A stretch of 64,000 nt of DNA from Piscirickettsiaceae bacterium (GTDB taxonomy: Bacteria > Pseudomonadota > Gammaproteobacteria > Nitrosococcales > Methylophagaceae), in the NCBI GenBank assembly GCA_013215775.1, contig JABSQO010000004.1, positions 62,001 to 126,000 on the forward strand, written 5' to 3'. Made by a program: the position numbers and the translations under genes. The stretch's first letter is position 1. Each line of letters starts with the position of its first letter. Shown one piece after another: positions 1 to 9,190 of this stretch. Below the pieces are notes generated by a model. That model made no database searches. It was not told the DNA's origin and saw nothing but the letters and a program-made list of their open reading frames with translations.

Positions 1-65
1 TTGGTGTAGTTGCGCGTTATGGTGACTTTACGTAATTCATTAGCTTGACGACCGCTGGGACGCAT
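1..65 (-). CDS. rph: RNase PH, N-terminal fragment (partial at window edge)
   Basis: The leftward frame starts at the ATG at 65-63 and runs off the window after 21 codons. It reads MRPSGRQANELRKVTITRNY, the characteristic opening of RNase PH, a phosphorolytic 3'-5' exoribonuclease that trims tRNA 3' ends. An AAGGA-type ribosome binding site lies about 8 bases upstream. It is divergent from yicC, as in many gammaproteobacteria. A perfect TATAAT on the minus strand at 103-98 is a possible -10 box, but no good -35 accompanies it. Confidence 0.9.
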   Translation of the reverse strand, partial: MRPSGRQANELRKVTITRNYT

Positions 66-171
66 AGTGACGGATCCTTATAAAAAATAATGACAGTATT
101 ATACGTGGCTTGAATGATATTACCGATGCTTTTAGTTAAGATGTCTGTTTTAGATGTGTTTAGGAAATAAT

Positions 172-1038
172 GTGACATTAAGTATGACCGCATTTGCTCG
201 TCGAGAAGAGCAAACTGATCAAGGTAGCCTGACATGGGAGATCCGAAGTGTAAATCACCGATATCTTGAAGTGTCACTGCGTTTGGAAGAAAAATTCCGC
301 CCATTGGAAATGCAGATAAGAAAGCGGTTTAATGATAAGTTAGGCCGAGGGAAAGTGGATGCAGTATTGCGCTATAAAGCGCCAGAACAGCAACAAACCA
401 CATTAGATTTTGATCAAGATTTGGCTCAAAGTATTATTAAAAACTGTGATCAACTTGCTCAATTGAGTGACAATTCAGCACCGATTGACATGTTAAAAGT
501 CTTACAGTGGCCGGGCGTTATTGTTGCGGATACGTTTGATCAAACTACGTTGAACAAGTCAGTTATAGACGCGCTTAATCATGCGATTGATGAATTAATT
601 GTCACTCGGGAAACAGAAGGTTCCGCATTACAAAAAATGATTGAACAGCGTTGTAATGAGATTAATAAGATTGCGATGGCAACACGTAAAATAATGCCAG
701 AAATTTTGGAGCAACAACGCAGTCGTTTGGCCGATAAGGTGGCAGAATTACAAGTGAATCTTGATTCAGAACGATTAGAGCAAGAGATGGTTATATTGGC
801 CCAAAAAAGTGATGTGGCAGAAGAATTAGATCGATTAGAGAGTCACATTGTTGAAGTTCAGAATGTGTTAAAACGTGATGAACCGATTGGACGCCGCTTA
901 GATTTTTTGATGCAAGAATTGAATCGTGAAGCCAATACATTAGGTTCAAAATCGATTAGCACTGATACCACACGTAACTCAGTTGAGCTGAAAGTTCTAA
1001 TTGAACAAATGCGTGAACAAATTCAGAATATTGAATAG
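172..1038 (+). CDS. yicC: YicC family endoribonuclease
   Basis: The 288-residue product matches the usual YicC length (about 287). It opens MTLSMTAFARRE, the family signature, and has the conserved C-terminal helical region ending near EQMREQIQNIE. The family is a conserved endoribonuclease linked to RNA decay and stationary-phase survival. An in-frame ATG at 154 exists, but the GTG at 172 has an AGGA 6 bases upstream and gives the conserved N terminus, so I chose GTG. It heads a rightward run with gmk 10 bases downstream. Confidence 0.93.
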   Translation: MTLSMTAFARREEQTDQGSLTWEIRSVNHRYLEVSLRLEEKFRPLEMQIRKRFNDKLGRGKVDAVLRYKAPEQQQTTLDFDQDLAQSIIKNCDQLAQLSDNSAPIDMLKVLQWPGVIVADTFDQTTLNKSVIDALNHAIDELIVTRETEGSALQKMIEQRCNEINKIAMATRKIMPEILEQQRSRLADKVAELQVNLDSERLEQEMVILAQKSDVAEELDRLESHIVEVQNVLKRDEPIGRRLDFLMQELNREANTLGSKSISTDTTRNSVELKVLIEQMREQIQNIE

Positions 1039-1048
1039 GGAGAAGGTT

Positions 1049-1660
1049 ATGAGTGGCAGTCTATTTATTGTGGCCGCACCATCAGGCGCTGGCAAAACCA
1101 GCTTGGTGAATGCGCTAGTCAATCAGCACGAAAATATAAAGCTATCGGTATCGCATACCACTCGTTCCGCTCGTGAAGCGGAGACTCATGGCCAAGATTA
1201 TTTCTTTATCAGTCAGGATTTATTTGCGCAGATGCGTGATGACGGGGAGTTTTTAGAGTCTGCGACGGTATTTGATAATTCGTATGGTACGTCATCTGAA
1301 GCAGTAACAGCACAATTGCAACAAGGCAATGATGTGATTCTGGAAATTGATTGGCAAGGTGCTCAGCAGGTACGAAAAAACCATCCAAATTGTACGAGCA
1401 TATTTATTTTGCCTCCATCGAAAACAGCTCTAGAGCAACGATTACGCGGCCGTGGACAAGATGATGATGACACTATTGCCCGTCGGATGTGTGATGCTGA
1501 AAATGAAATGTCACATTATGTTGAGTTCGATTATTTAATTGTGAATGATGATTTTGATGTGGCTTTGCATGATTTGGAAGCTATTATTCTAGCGAAACGA
1601 CATTCAATAGCCGTTCAGAATAGGGTTCAGGAAAAATTATTGGCAGAACTTCTAGCTTAA
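1049..1660 (+). CDS. gmk: Guanylate kinase
   Basis: Cytosolic enzyme that phosphorylates GMP to GDP with ATP, in guanine nucleotide recycling. The 203-residue product has the P-loop APSGAGKTSL near residues 9-18, followed by the GMP-binding region (SHTTRSAR, then GQDYFF). The start at 1049 follows a GGGAGAAGG ribosome binding site; an upstream in-frame start at 1001 would overlap yicC and add non-family residues. Its position before rpoZ and spoT links GTP supply with ppGpp metabolism, the classical gmk-rpoZ-spoT arrangement. Confidence 0.97.
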   Translation: MSGSLFIVAAPSGAGKTSLVNALVNQHENIKLSVSHTTRSAREAETHGQDYFFISQDLFAQMRDDGEFLESATVFDNSYGTSSEAVTAQLQQGNDVILEIDWQGAQQVRKNHPNCTSIFILPPSKTALEQRLRGRGQDDDDTIARRMCDAENEMSHYVEFDYLIVNDDFDVALHDLEAIILAKRHSIAVQNRVQEKLLAELLA

Positions 1661-1708
1661 GTGCTGAATTTTTCGTAAAATTATAGGTTTTCAGTTTGGG
1701 ATAAAAAC

Positions 1709-1969
1709 ATGGCACGTACAACAATAGAAGATTGTTTAGATAATGTAGATAACCGATTTCAATTGGTATTAATTGCCTCTAAACGTGCTCGTCAAATTTC
1801 GATGGGTGCTGATCCTCTGGTTCCTATTGATAACGATAAACCAACAGTTATCGCATTACGTGAGATTGCTCAAGGTTTAGTTGATGCCTCTATCTTGGAA
1901 AAGACGAGTGCGCGCGAACATGCTGAAGTAAGCATTGTGAAAGAAGAAGAGTTACAAGCGGAAAAATAA
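1709..1969 (+). CDS. rpoZ: DNA-directed RNA polymerase omega subunit
   Basis: The 86-residue protein begins [20 protein letters not shown] and contains the conserved ASKRARQI segment and the [10 protein letters not shown] helix, diagnostic for omega. Omega chaperones the beta' subunit and forms part of ppGpp site 1 on RNA polymerase. It sits 48 bases after gmk and 5 bases before spoT, so the three are probably co-transcribed. Length is close to that of E. coli RpoZ (91). Confidence 0.97.
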   Translation: MARTTIEDCLDNVDNRFQLVLIASKRARQISMGADPLVPIDNDKPTVIALREIAQGLVDASILEKTSAREHAEVSIVKEEELQAEK

Positions 1970-1974
1970 ATCTT

Positions 1975-4140
1975 GTGATCGCCAAACCGACAGTCGCCTC
2001 GGAGCTTGCGTTAATTCATGAAGCTGAACCTAAGCTCGCGATTGAAGATCTTTGTTTTGTAACGGCTAACTATTTAGACTCAAGTCAGGTTGAAGATATT
2101 CGGCGAGCCTACTTTTTTGCAAAACAAGCACATGAAGGCCAATTTCGCCGTTCTGGTGAAGAATATATCACTCACCCACTTGCCGTAGCACATGTTTTGG
2201 CCATAATGCACATGGATCAAGAATGCATTATGGCGGGACTATTACACGATGTTATTGAAGATACTAAAGTCAGCCGTGAGGAACTTGCTGCTGAATTTAG
2301 TGAAGAGGTTGCGTTATTAGTTGATGGAGTCAGTAAGTTAGCTAAAGCGGCATTTGAAACTCAACAACAGGCTCAAGCAGAAAACTTAAGAAAAATGATG
2401 TTGGCGATGTCGCAAGACATTCGAGTCATTATCGTTAAGTTGGCAGACCGCCTTCACAATATGCGTACTCTAGGTCATTTGCCTTCAGAAAAACGTCGCC
2501 GTATTGCGAATGAGACATTAGATATTTATGCGCCTATCGCACAACGATTAGGTATGAATCTGATGCGTTGTGAACTTGAAGAATTAGGCTTCCATGTCTT
2601 ACATCCTATCCGTTATCGTGTGTTATCAGATGCAGTTCGGAAAGCTCGTGGACACCGTAAGGAAGTGGTTGGCCAGATAACCGCCTCCATTTTAAATCGG
2701 ATGGAACAAGAAGGTATCGTCGCTGATATTCAAGGGCGTGAAAAAGACCTTTATAGTCTTTATCTGAAAATGATAGCGAAGAAATTATCGTTTTCAGAAG
2801 TCATGGATGTGTATGCATTTCGTATTGTGGTGGATGATGTGGACACGTGTTATCGCATGTTGGGTATCGTTCATAACTTATATAAACCTGTGCAAAGCTT
2901 GTTCAAGGATTACATTGCGATCCCCAAAGCAAATGGCTATCAATCTTTACACACGGTAGTCTTTGGTCCTCATGGTATACCGATTGAGGTGCAAATTCGT
3001 TCACGTGATATGGATCAAATGGCAGAAGCTGGCGTTGCGGCACATTGGTTATATAAAACAGGTGAAAATGAAGGCAGTAACCAATCTCACCGGCGGGCGA
3101 GAAAATGGTTGCAAGGGATTTTAGAAATGCAAAAGGATTCTGGAGATTCAGTAGAGTTTCTTGAAAACCTAAAAATTGATTTATTCCCCGAAGAAATTTA
3201 TGTATTTAGCCCTAAAGGTGAGATATTGTCGTTACCACGGGGTGCGACGGCAGTAGATTTTGCTTATGCTGTGCATTCTGATGTCGGCAATAACTGTGTA
3301 GCAGCACGTATAGGCCGAAGTTTAGTGCCATTAAGAACAAAACTTCAAACTGGGCAAACAGTTGAAATTATTACGGCAAAGATATCTCATCCCAATCCTG
3401 ATTGGTTGAATTTCGTTACCACCGCGAAAGCTCGTACGAATATTCGACATTACTTGAAACAACTTCAGAATGAAGATGCCGTTATCCTTGGTCGGCAATT
3501 ACTGATCAAAAATTTAGCTGTATTTGACACAAAATTGGATGATATTCCTAAGCAACGTATAGCTGATGTGGTGACTGAATTTGAATTAGACAATTTTATT
3601 CAGGTATTAGAAGATATCGGTTTAGGAAATAGGGCGGTATTGCAGGTGGCACAAAAGCTTGCTCATAATACATCCTCATTGGACAATGAAAATCCTCAAC
3701 CTTTGATGATTGCGGGTACGGAAGGCATGGTGGTCGATTTTGGTCGTTGTTGTCGGCCTATTCCTGGTGATCCTATACATGGTTACATTAGTGCTGGTCG
3801 AGGAATCGTTGTTCATCGAGTAGATTGTAAAACAACGTTAAATCTACGCGATCAGCATGAAAAATGGCTAGATGTTATGTGGGCTCCTGAAACGGAACGT
3901 GATTTTTCAGTAGAGATCATGGTCAATGCTAAAAATCAGCGAGGAGTATTAGCAACGATTGCCGCTGCTGTTTCTGAAAGCGATTCAAATATCGATAATG
4001 TTGTTATCGTTGAACGGGATAGTGGTTATTCAGATTTGCGATTAACCATTGAAGTGCTAGATAGGCAGCATTTGGCTCGAGTGATACGTCGATTACGTCG
4101 TATTGAGATGGTGGAACGGATTACTCGACTCAAACAGTAA
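1975..4140 (+). CDS. spoT: Bifunctional (p)ppGpp synthetase/hydrolase SpoT
   Basis: The 721-residue protein has the full long-RSH layout. The HD hydrolase has LLHDVIEDT near residues 89-97 with both metal ligands. The synthetase domain has GREKDLYS and the KANGYQSLHT motif (about 320-330). TGS (about 408-470), Cys-containing FGRCCRPIPGDP (about 590) and C-terminal ACT domains follow. The REKD motif is of the type found in bifunctional Rel/SpoT rather than RelA (EXDD). The intact HD supports ppGpp hydrolysis. The start is a GTG 5 bases after rpoZ. Confidence 0.96.
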   Translation: MIAKPTVASELALIHEAEPKLAIEDLCFVTANYLDSSQVEDIRRAYFFAKQAHEGQFRRSGEEYITHPLAVAHVLAIMHMDQECIMAGLLHDVIEDTKVSREELAAEFSEEVALLVDGVSKLAKAAFETQQQAQAENLRKMMLAMSQDIRVIIVKLADRLHNMRTLGHLPSEKRRRIANETLDIYAPIAQRLGMNLMRCELEELGFHVLHPIRYRVLSDAVRKARGHRKEVVGQITASILNRMEQEGIVADIQGREKDLYSLYLKMIAKKLSFSEVMDVYAFRIVVDDVDTCYRMLGIVHNLYKPVQSLFKDYIAIPKANGYQSLHTVVFGPHGIPIEVQIRSRDMDQMAEAGVAAHWLYKTGENEGSNQSHRRARKWLQGILEMQKDSGDSVEFLENLKIDLFPEEIYVFSPKGEILSLPRGATAVDFAYAVHSDVGNNCVAARIGRSLVPLRTKLQTGQTVEIITAKISHPNPDWLNFVTTAKARTNIRHYLKQLQNEDAVILGRQLLIKNLAVFDTKLDDIPKQRIADVVTEFELDNFIQVLEDIGLGNRAVLQVAQKLAHNTSSLDNENPQPLMIAGTEGMVVDFGRCCRPIPGDPIHGYISAGRGIVVHRVDCKTTLNLRDQHEKWLDVMWAPETERDFSVEIMVNAKNQRGVLATIAAAVSESDSNIDNVVIVERDSGYSDLRLTIEVLDRQHLARVIRRLRRIEMVERITRLKQ

Positions 4141-4329
4141 TATCTTTACATGATTCGTCTTTTTCACCATAACTGTGTTAATAAAGCATCTCAAAATACT
4201 CATTTACTATAGTAAACTGCGCTTTTTCGGTGTTTTTCGCCTTGTTATGATAAAAAATACTTTCATGAAAATAGATTACAATAATTTAATGTTTAATCGT
4301 CGTGAAAACGGCAATAATGGAGAATAACA

Positions 4330-4716
4330 ATGGCGCGTGAAATTATTCACACATCAAAAGCACCAGAAGCAATCGGAACATATTCACAGGCGGTGAAAGT
4401 CGGAGATGTGGTGTACATGTCTGGTCAAATTCCACTGGTTCCTGAAACAATGACGGTGATTGAAGGTGATTTTTCAACCCAAGTGCGTCGAGTGTTTGAT
4501 AATTTATCGGCAGTCGCAGAGGCGGCTGGTGGTAATTTACAGAATATTGTTAAGTTAAATATTTTCTTAACTGATCTTAGCCACTTCGGAACTGTTAATG
4601 AAGTTATGGCTGAATATTTTCAGCAACCTTACCCTGCTCGTGCAGCAATTGGTGTTGCTTCTTTACCCAAAGAGGTACCCGTTGAAATGGATGCAATAAT
4701 GGATTTAAGTGCGTAG
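4330..4716 (+). CDS. ridA: RidA family 2-iminopropanoate deaminase
   Basis: This 128-residue trimeric enzyme hydrolyses reactive enamine/imine intermediates such as 2-aminoacrylate made by PLP dehydratases. It shows the family start ([16 protein letters not shown]), SGQIPLVP, the RVFDNL helix and [13 protein letters not shown], which carries the conserved active-site arginine. A GGAG precedes the ATG. The 189-base gap after spoT is AT-rich with no clear terminator or consensus promoter that I can defend. The position between spoT and recG matches Xanthomonas- and Pseudomonas-like orders. The substrate-producing threonine dehydratase lies at 48206-49720. Confidence 0.95.
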   Translation: MAREIIHTSKAPEAIGTYSQAVKVGDVVYMSGQIPLVPETMTVIEGDFSTQVRRVFDNLSAVAEAAGGNLQNIVKLNIFLTDLSHFGTVNEVMAEYFQQPYPARAAIGVASLPKEVPVEMDAIMDLSA

Positions 4717-4747
4717 CTAAGAATCACCTACATTAAGGTAATAGGCT

Positions 4748-6838
4748 GTGAGCAATAAAATGATGTTGTCGGAGCCTGTTACCTCATTAAAAGGTGTTGG
4801 TAGTAAGGTTGCAGAGCGGTTGCAAAAATTGGGCATTACCCAGGTTCAAGACCTCTTATTTCACTTGCCATTACGCTATCAAGATCGCACGCGATTATTA
4901 CCGTTAGGCAGTCTTAGAACTCATCAAGAATGCCTAGTTGAAGGTACAGTAAAACTAAGCCAAATCAAATTTGGCCGTCGCCGATCATTACTTTGTTATA
5001 TTGAAGATGGCACTGGCTCATTAGTCCTGCGGTTTTTTCATTTTTCTAAGGTACAACAACAGCAATTATCTCAGGGTGTTCGTGTACGTTGTTTTGGTGA
5101 GGTGAGATCAGGGCCGTCATCATTAGAGATGGTGCATCCTGAATATCAGATCATTGCTGACGGTAGTATCGCTTCGGTTGATGTTGATTTAACACCCGTT
5201 TATCCCACTACAGAAGGCATACATCAGATAGGCTTTCGTAAGTTAATTAGCCAAGCATTAGTTTATCTTGACGATGAGCAAACCTTACCTGAATTATTAC
5301 CTGATAGCGCACGATTGCATGAAGCTGCTCATTATTCATTAGTAGAGGCATTGAAGTTTGTTCATAAACCACCACCTGAAGTGGATGTGCAATTATTACT
5401 AGAACGCCGGCACCCAACACAAAGACGATTAGCGTTTGAAGAGTTGTTAGCTCAACAACTAAGTATGAGGAAATTAAGAGCACGTACTCAACAGCATCAA
5501 GCTCCAATACTAAAAGGGGATGGCCAACATCGGCAAGCTTTATTGAATCATCTTCCCTTCCCTCTAACGGGAGCACAACAGCGCGTTATAAATGAAATTT
5601 TGACCGATATAAGCCAAACGATACCGATGCAACGTTTGGTGCAAGGTGATGTTGGATCTGGAAAGACAGTAGTTGCGGCAATGGCAGTGTTAGAAGCAGT
5701 CTCTGCTGGTTATCAAGCGGTGATGATGGCGCCTACAGAATTATTAGCAGAACAACATTATCAGACATTTAAAACATGGTTAGATCCATTAGGAATTCAA
5801 CTAGGTTGGTGTGCAGGAAAACAGACAGCATCTGAGCGAAGGAAAGTGCTTACAGAGTTGAGTGAAGGAACTATTCAGGTTGCAGTCGGTACCCATGCCT
5901 TATTTCAAGATGAAGTTGTTTTTAATAATCTTGGATTGGTGGTGATTGATGAGCAGCATCGTTTTGGAGTGCATCAACGATTAGCACTACGAGATAAAGG
6001 CCGCCATGCAGATAGCTTTCCTCATCAATTAGTGATGACCGCGACACCTATCCCTCGAACATTAGCAATGACAGCTTATGCTGATTTGAATGTATCGGTG
6101 ATCGATGAGTTGCCACCAGGTCGGAGTCCAGTGACGACTGTCGTCATTCCGAATACGCGTCGTAATGATATTGTTCAACGAGTACATGTTGCTTGCCAAG
6201 AAAAGAGGCAAGTATATTGGGTTTGTACCTTGATTGAAGAATCAGAACATTTACAATGTCAGGCAGCCGAGGATGCGGCGACAGAATTACAACAAGCGTT
6301 ACCCGATTGTCGTATTGCACTGGTTCATGGTCGAATGAAATCGGTTCAAAAAGAACAAGTAATGCAAGCGTTTAAAGAAGGAAATATAGATTTATTGGTG
6401 GCGACCACCGTGATAGAAGTCGGGGTAGATGTACCGAATGCCAGTTTGATGGTAATAGAAAATGCTGAACGTTTAGGTTTAGCTCAATTACATCAATTAC
6501 GTGGGCGGGTAGGGCGAGGTAGTGTACAAAGTCATTGTGTGTTGATGTATCGCGCACCTTTATCTGAAAATGGCCAATCACGATTGAGTTGCATGCGTGA
6601 TACTAATGATGGATTTGAAATTGCCCAGCGTGATTTAGAATTACGCGGCCCCGGGGAGTTATTAGGAACAAGGCAAACGGGATTACCTCAATTTAGAGTG
6701 GCTAATGTGATGGAAGATCAAGATTTGATTAATATCATGCCGCAAGCCGCCGATAAATTCTTAGCCGAGGCACCTGAAAACAATGACGCTTTGATAGCAA
6801 GATGGTTTGGACATAAAATTGATTTTGGACATGTATAG
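4748..6838 (+). CDS. recG: ATP-dependent DNA helicase RecG
   Basis: This branch-migration helicase processes stalled replication forks and recombination intermediates. The 696-residue product is of normal length. It has an N-terminal wedge/OB region (from SLKGVGSKVAERLQKLG), Walker A GDVGSGKT near residues 300-307, DEQH near 400, TATPIPRTLAMT, and motif VI HQLRGRVGRG near 580. The GTG at 4748 follows AAGG about 10 bases upstream; an ATG at 4760 is an alternative. It is followed by ubiC after 16 bases. Confidence 0.97.
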   Translation: MSNKMMLSEPVTSLKGVGSKVAERLQKLGITQVQDLLFHLPLRYQDRTRLLPLGSLRTHQECLVEGTVKLSQIKFGRRRSLLCYIEDGTGSLVLRFFHFSKVQQQQLSQGVRVRCFGEVRSGPSSLEMVHPEYQIIADGSIASVDVDLTPVYPTTEGIHQIGFRKLISQALVYLDDEQTLPELLPDSARLHEAAHYSLVEALKFVHKPPPEVDVQLLLERRHPTQRRLAFEELLAQQLSMRKLRARTQQHQAPILKGDGQHRQALLNHLPFPLTGAQQRVINEILTDISQTIPMQRLVQGDVGSGKTVVAAMAVLEAVSAGYQAVMMAPTELLAEQHYQTFKTWLDPLGIQLGWCAGKQTASERRKVLTELSEGTIQVAVGTHALFQDEVVFNNLGLVVIDEQHRFGVHQRLALRDKGRHADSFPHQLVMTATPIPRTLAMTAYADLNVSVIDELPPGRSPVTTVVIPNTRRNDIVQRVHVACQEKRQVYWVCTLIEESEHLQCQAAEDAATELQQALPDCRIALVHGRMKSVQKEQVMQAFKEGNIDLLVATTVIEVGVDVPNASLMVIENAERLGLAQLHQLRGRVGRGSVQSHCVLMYRAPLSENGQSRLSCMRDTNDGFEIAQRDLELRGPGELLGTRQTGLPQFRVANVMEDQDLINIMPQAADKFLAEAPENNDALIARWFGHKIDFGHV

Positions 6839-6854
6839 AGAGATAGCGTATTAA

Positions 6855-7391
6855 ATGAAATATTGGACACGTTGGCATACGCCACAAAGACGTTTAATGC
6901 CTGCTAAATTAGTATCATGGTTAACCGATGTGGATTCACTGACTAGGCGATTACAACAGCATAATCAATATGATTTTTCTGTACAGTTATTGAGCAATAG
7001 TTGGATAAAACCATTAACGGATGAATGTCAGTGTTTGAATGTGTCTAATACGGCTCTGGCTTATCAACGAGAAGTGCGATTAATGGATGGTGGTGTAGCG
7101 AATGTTTATGCTCGAACAATTGTACCGAGAGATACCTTTATGGTGATGCCCAGCCGGTTTAATAATCTGGGAAATAAATCATTAGGTGAGCTATTGTTTA
7201 CCGATCCATCAGTCAAACGAGGTCCGATAGAAGTGGCGTGTTTAAAGCCGGGTCAGTGGTTATATGAAATGGCAGTATTAGATGAAACATATCGTCCAGA
7301 TGAATTGTGGGGAAGACGTTCACATTTTTATTTGGGCGGCAAAAAACTGCTCGTTAATGAGATATTTTTGCCGACTTTGGAGTGGGATTAA
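6855..7391 (+). CDS. ubiC: Chorismate lyase
   Basis: The enzyme converts chorismate to 4-hydroxybenzoate and pyruvate, the first committed step of ubiquinone synthesis. The 178-residue product carries the REVRLMDGG segment with the substrate-binding arginine, [11 protein letters not shown], and the C-terminal [21 protein letters not shown] with the catalytic glutamate. It directly precedes ubiA, which uses its product. The ubiCA pair downstream of recG is probably one transcriptional unit. Confidence 0.95.
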   Translation: MKYWTRWHTPQRRLMPAKLVSWLTDVDSLTRRLQQHNQYDFSVQLLSNSWIKPLTDECQCLNVSNTALAYQREVRLMDGGVANVYARTIVPRDTFMVMPSRFNNLGNKSLGELLFTDPSVKRGPIEVACLKPGQWLYEMAVLDETYRPDELWGRRSHFYLGGKKLLVNEIFLPTLEWD

Positions 7392-7393
7392 CA

Positions 7394-8260
7394 GTGCAAA
7401 GCATGACAGCGTCATTCAAGCCATATATAGAATTAATGCGTTTAGATAGGCCAATTGGTATTTTATTATTGTTGTGGCCGACATTAGCTGCATTATGGAT
7501 TGCAGCGGAAGGTATCCCTGATCTGACGGTATTAACGGTATTTGTCTTAGGTGTGATTATTATGCGCAGTGCGGGCTGTGTGATTAATGACTATGCTGAT
7601 AGAGATATTGATGGATTAGTGAGCAGAACAGAAAATCGCCCTTTAGCCATTGGCTCTGTTTCACCTCGCAGTGCATTGTTATTGTTTTCTGGATTAGGAA
7701 TATTAGCATTTTATTTGGTATTAAAACTCAATACCCTGACGATTTTAATGTCGATAGTGGGGCTGATATTAGCGGTAAGCTATCCATTCATGAAGCGTTA
7801 CACTTATTTACCTCAAGTCTATTTAGGTATGGCATTTGGATGGGCAATCCCCATGGCCTTTGCAGCTCAAACCAATACCGTTCCTGTCATCGGATGGTTA
7901 TTGTTTTTAGCCAATATCATGTGGGCAACGGCTTATGATACGTTTTATGCCATGGCTGACCGTGAAGATGATTTATTGGCTGGTGTGAAATCCACAGCGA
8001 TTTTGTTTGGTGAAGATGACAAAATTATTATAGGTATTTTACAACTCGGTTTCCTAATTGTGATGCTATTGATCGGTGGTCAATTAGCAATGGGATTTAT
8101 TTACTATATTGGTGTTTTGATTGCAGCAGGATTATCGGTTTATCAGCAAAAATTAACGGCAGATAGGGAGCCGGCACAGTGCTTGCGAGCATTCTTGAAC
8201 AATAATTGGGTGGGAGCTGCGTTGTTTATCGGTATCGTCTTACATTATGGATTAGGCTGA
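7394..8260 (+). CDS. ubiA: 4-hydroxybenzoate octaprenyltransferase
   Basis: This inner-membrane prenyltransferase attaches the polyprenyl tail to 4-hydroxybenzoate. It has many hydrophobic segments and both Asp-rich motifs, [10 protein letters not shown] in the first half and [13 protein letters not shown] in the second, which bind Mg-diphosphate. The GTG at 7394 has GGGA 6 bases upstream and gives 288 residues, close to E. coli (290). Starts at 7382 (GTG, overlapping ubiC) or 7403 (ATG) are possible. It forms a pathway pair with ubiC. Confidence 0.95.
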   Translation: MQSMTASFKPYIELMRLDRPIGILLLLWPTLAALWIAAEGIPDLTVLTVFVLGVIIMRSAGCVINDYADRDIDGLVSRTENRPLAIGSVSPRSALLLFSGLGILAFYLVLKLNTLTILMSIVGLILAVSYPFMKRYTYLPQVYLGMAFGWAIPMAFAAQTNTVPVIGWLLFLANIMWATAYDTFYAMADREDDLLAGVKSTAILFGEDDKIIIGILQLGFLIVMLLIGGQLAMGFIYYIGVLIAAGLSVYQQKLTADREPAQCLRAFLNNNWVGAALFIGIVLHYGLG

Positions 8261-8282
8261 TGTTGCATACTAGTCTACAAGA

Positions 8283-8990
8283 ATGGCGATGAGCGAAGAC
8301 AGGGATAACCAAAAGATTAGAGAAACTTACAGTGCGATTTTTCGACAATGTGTCAGCTTAAATACAGAATTATATAAGTTAGCCCCACTAGCGAAACAGA
8401 TACATTTATTGTCATCAAATGCAGTAAGTTCAGCCGCAAGGGCAGGCAGTGAAGGTGATGCCTTTCGTGTTTTAGCCCAAGACATCCAACTGCTGGGAGA
8501 AGATGTATCTCATTGCGTTAATGATACTCAGCAAGTCATTAGTGAAATTGTCATGTTATCGTCAAAATTTTCTAAATTATTTGAACATTTCACGATATAC
8601 AACAAGTTGGTGAATCATACTAATTTTGAGAATCAAGACATTGATGTGAAAACATCATTAAAACTATCTGAAAAACCACAGAAAAAAATAGCAGAAGAAA
8701 TTATTACCAATAATCATAAATTAACGCGATATCTGGGGCAGTTGAGTAATTTAATGTCACCGTTAGTGATGTTAGTTAAGAAAGGAGAATATCTTGCTGT
8801 CTTTTCTTCTGTAGAAGCAGCGAGTGTTGGTGAGCATGGCACTAGTTTTGAAGCTATTTCAGCAATGTTACGAGAATTGGTAGGTCAGCTTGGCATTCAG
8901 TCTGGTCGCCAACGTTTGATACTGCGAGATCTGACAGAGTTGATGGAAAAACAACAGAATATTCTGAGGAATATGCTTTATACGCACTGA
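8283..8990 (+). CDS. Soluble chemoreceptor-like signalling protein
   Basis: The 235-residue protein has no membrane segment or signal peptide and is almost entirely helical with many heptads. Residues about 38-66 (QIHLLSSNAVSSAARAGSEG, then AFRVLAQDIQLLG) resemble the hairpin tip of methyl-accepting chemotaxis proteins. The rest lacks a recognisable ligand-binding or HAMP domain. The gene directly precedes a remnant of a di-iron oxygen-binding protein, a family known to pair with chemoreceptors. It may have lost its sensory partner. It could instead be an unrelated coiled-coil protein; the hairpin resemblance is by eye. Confidence 0.6.
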   Translation: MAMSEDRDNQKIRETYSAIFRQCVSLNTELYKLAPLAKQIHLLSSNAVSSAARAGSEGDAFRVLAQDIQLLGEDVSHCVNDTQQVISEIVMLSSKFSKLFEHFTIYNKLVNHTNFENQDIDVKTSLKLSEKPQKKIAEEIITNNHKLTRYLGQLSNLMSPLVMLVKKGEYLAVFSSVEAASVGEHGTSFEAISAMLRELVGQLGIQSGRQRLILRDLTELMEKQQNILRNMLYTH

Positions 8991-9153
8991 ACGCCTTTAT
9001 AAAAAAAATAACCATAGCTGGTTAACGCTTATACGTGATGTTGACATGTTATGTCCTCAACATGGTGCGATATTTAAAGGTGAAGATGTCGAGCGATTTT
9101 TAGCATGGTTTGAAAATTTATATGTTGGTTCGGACTGGTCTAGTGTGCATTAA
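8968..9153 (+). pseudogene. C-terminal remnant of an ODP/FprA-type metallo-beta-lactamase-fold di-iron protein
   Basis: A frame open from 8968 to the TAA at 9151-9153 has no plausible start and overlaps the 3' end of the upstream gene in another frame. From about 9013 it reads HSWLTLIRDVDMLCPQHGAI, then FKGEDVERFLAWFENL. This is the C-terminal signature of oxygen-binding di-iron proteins, where the His of P-x-HG is the last iron ligand. Intact members are about 250 residues, so some 200 N-terminal residues are gone. I infer a deletion that fused the end of the chemoreceptor-like gene to this stump. Recognition is from memory of the family. Confidence 0.7.
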
Positions 9154-9190
9154 ATTATAATTATTATCAGTTTTATGGAAGAATAAACCC

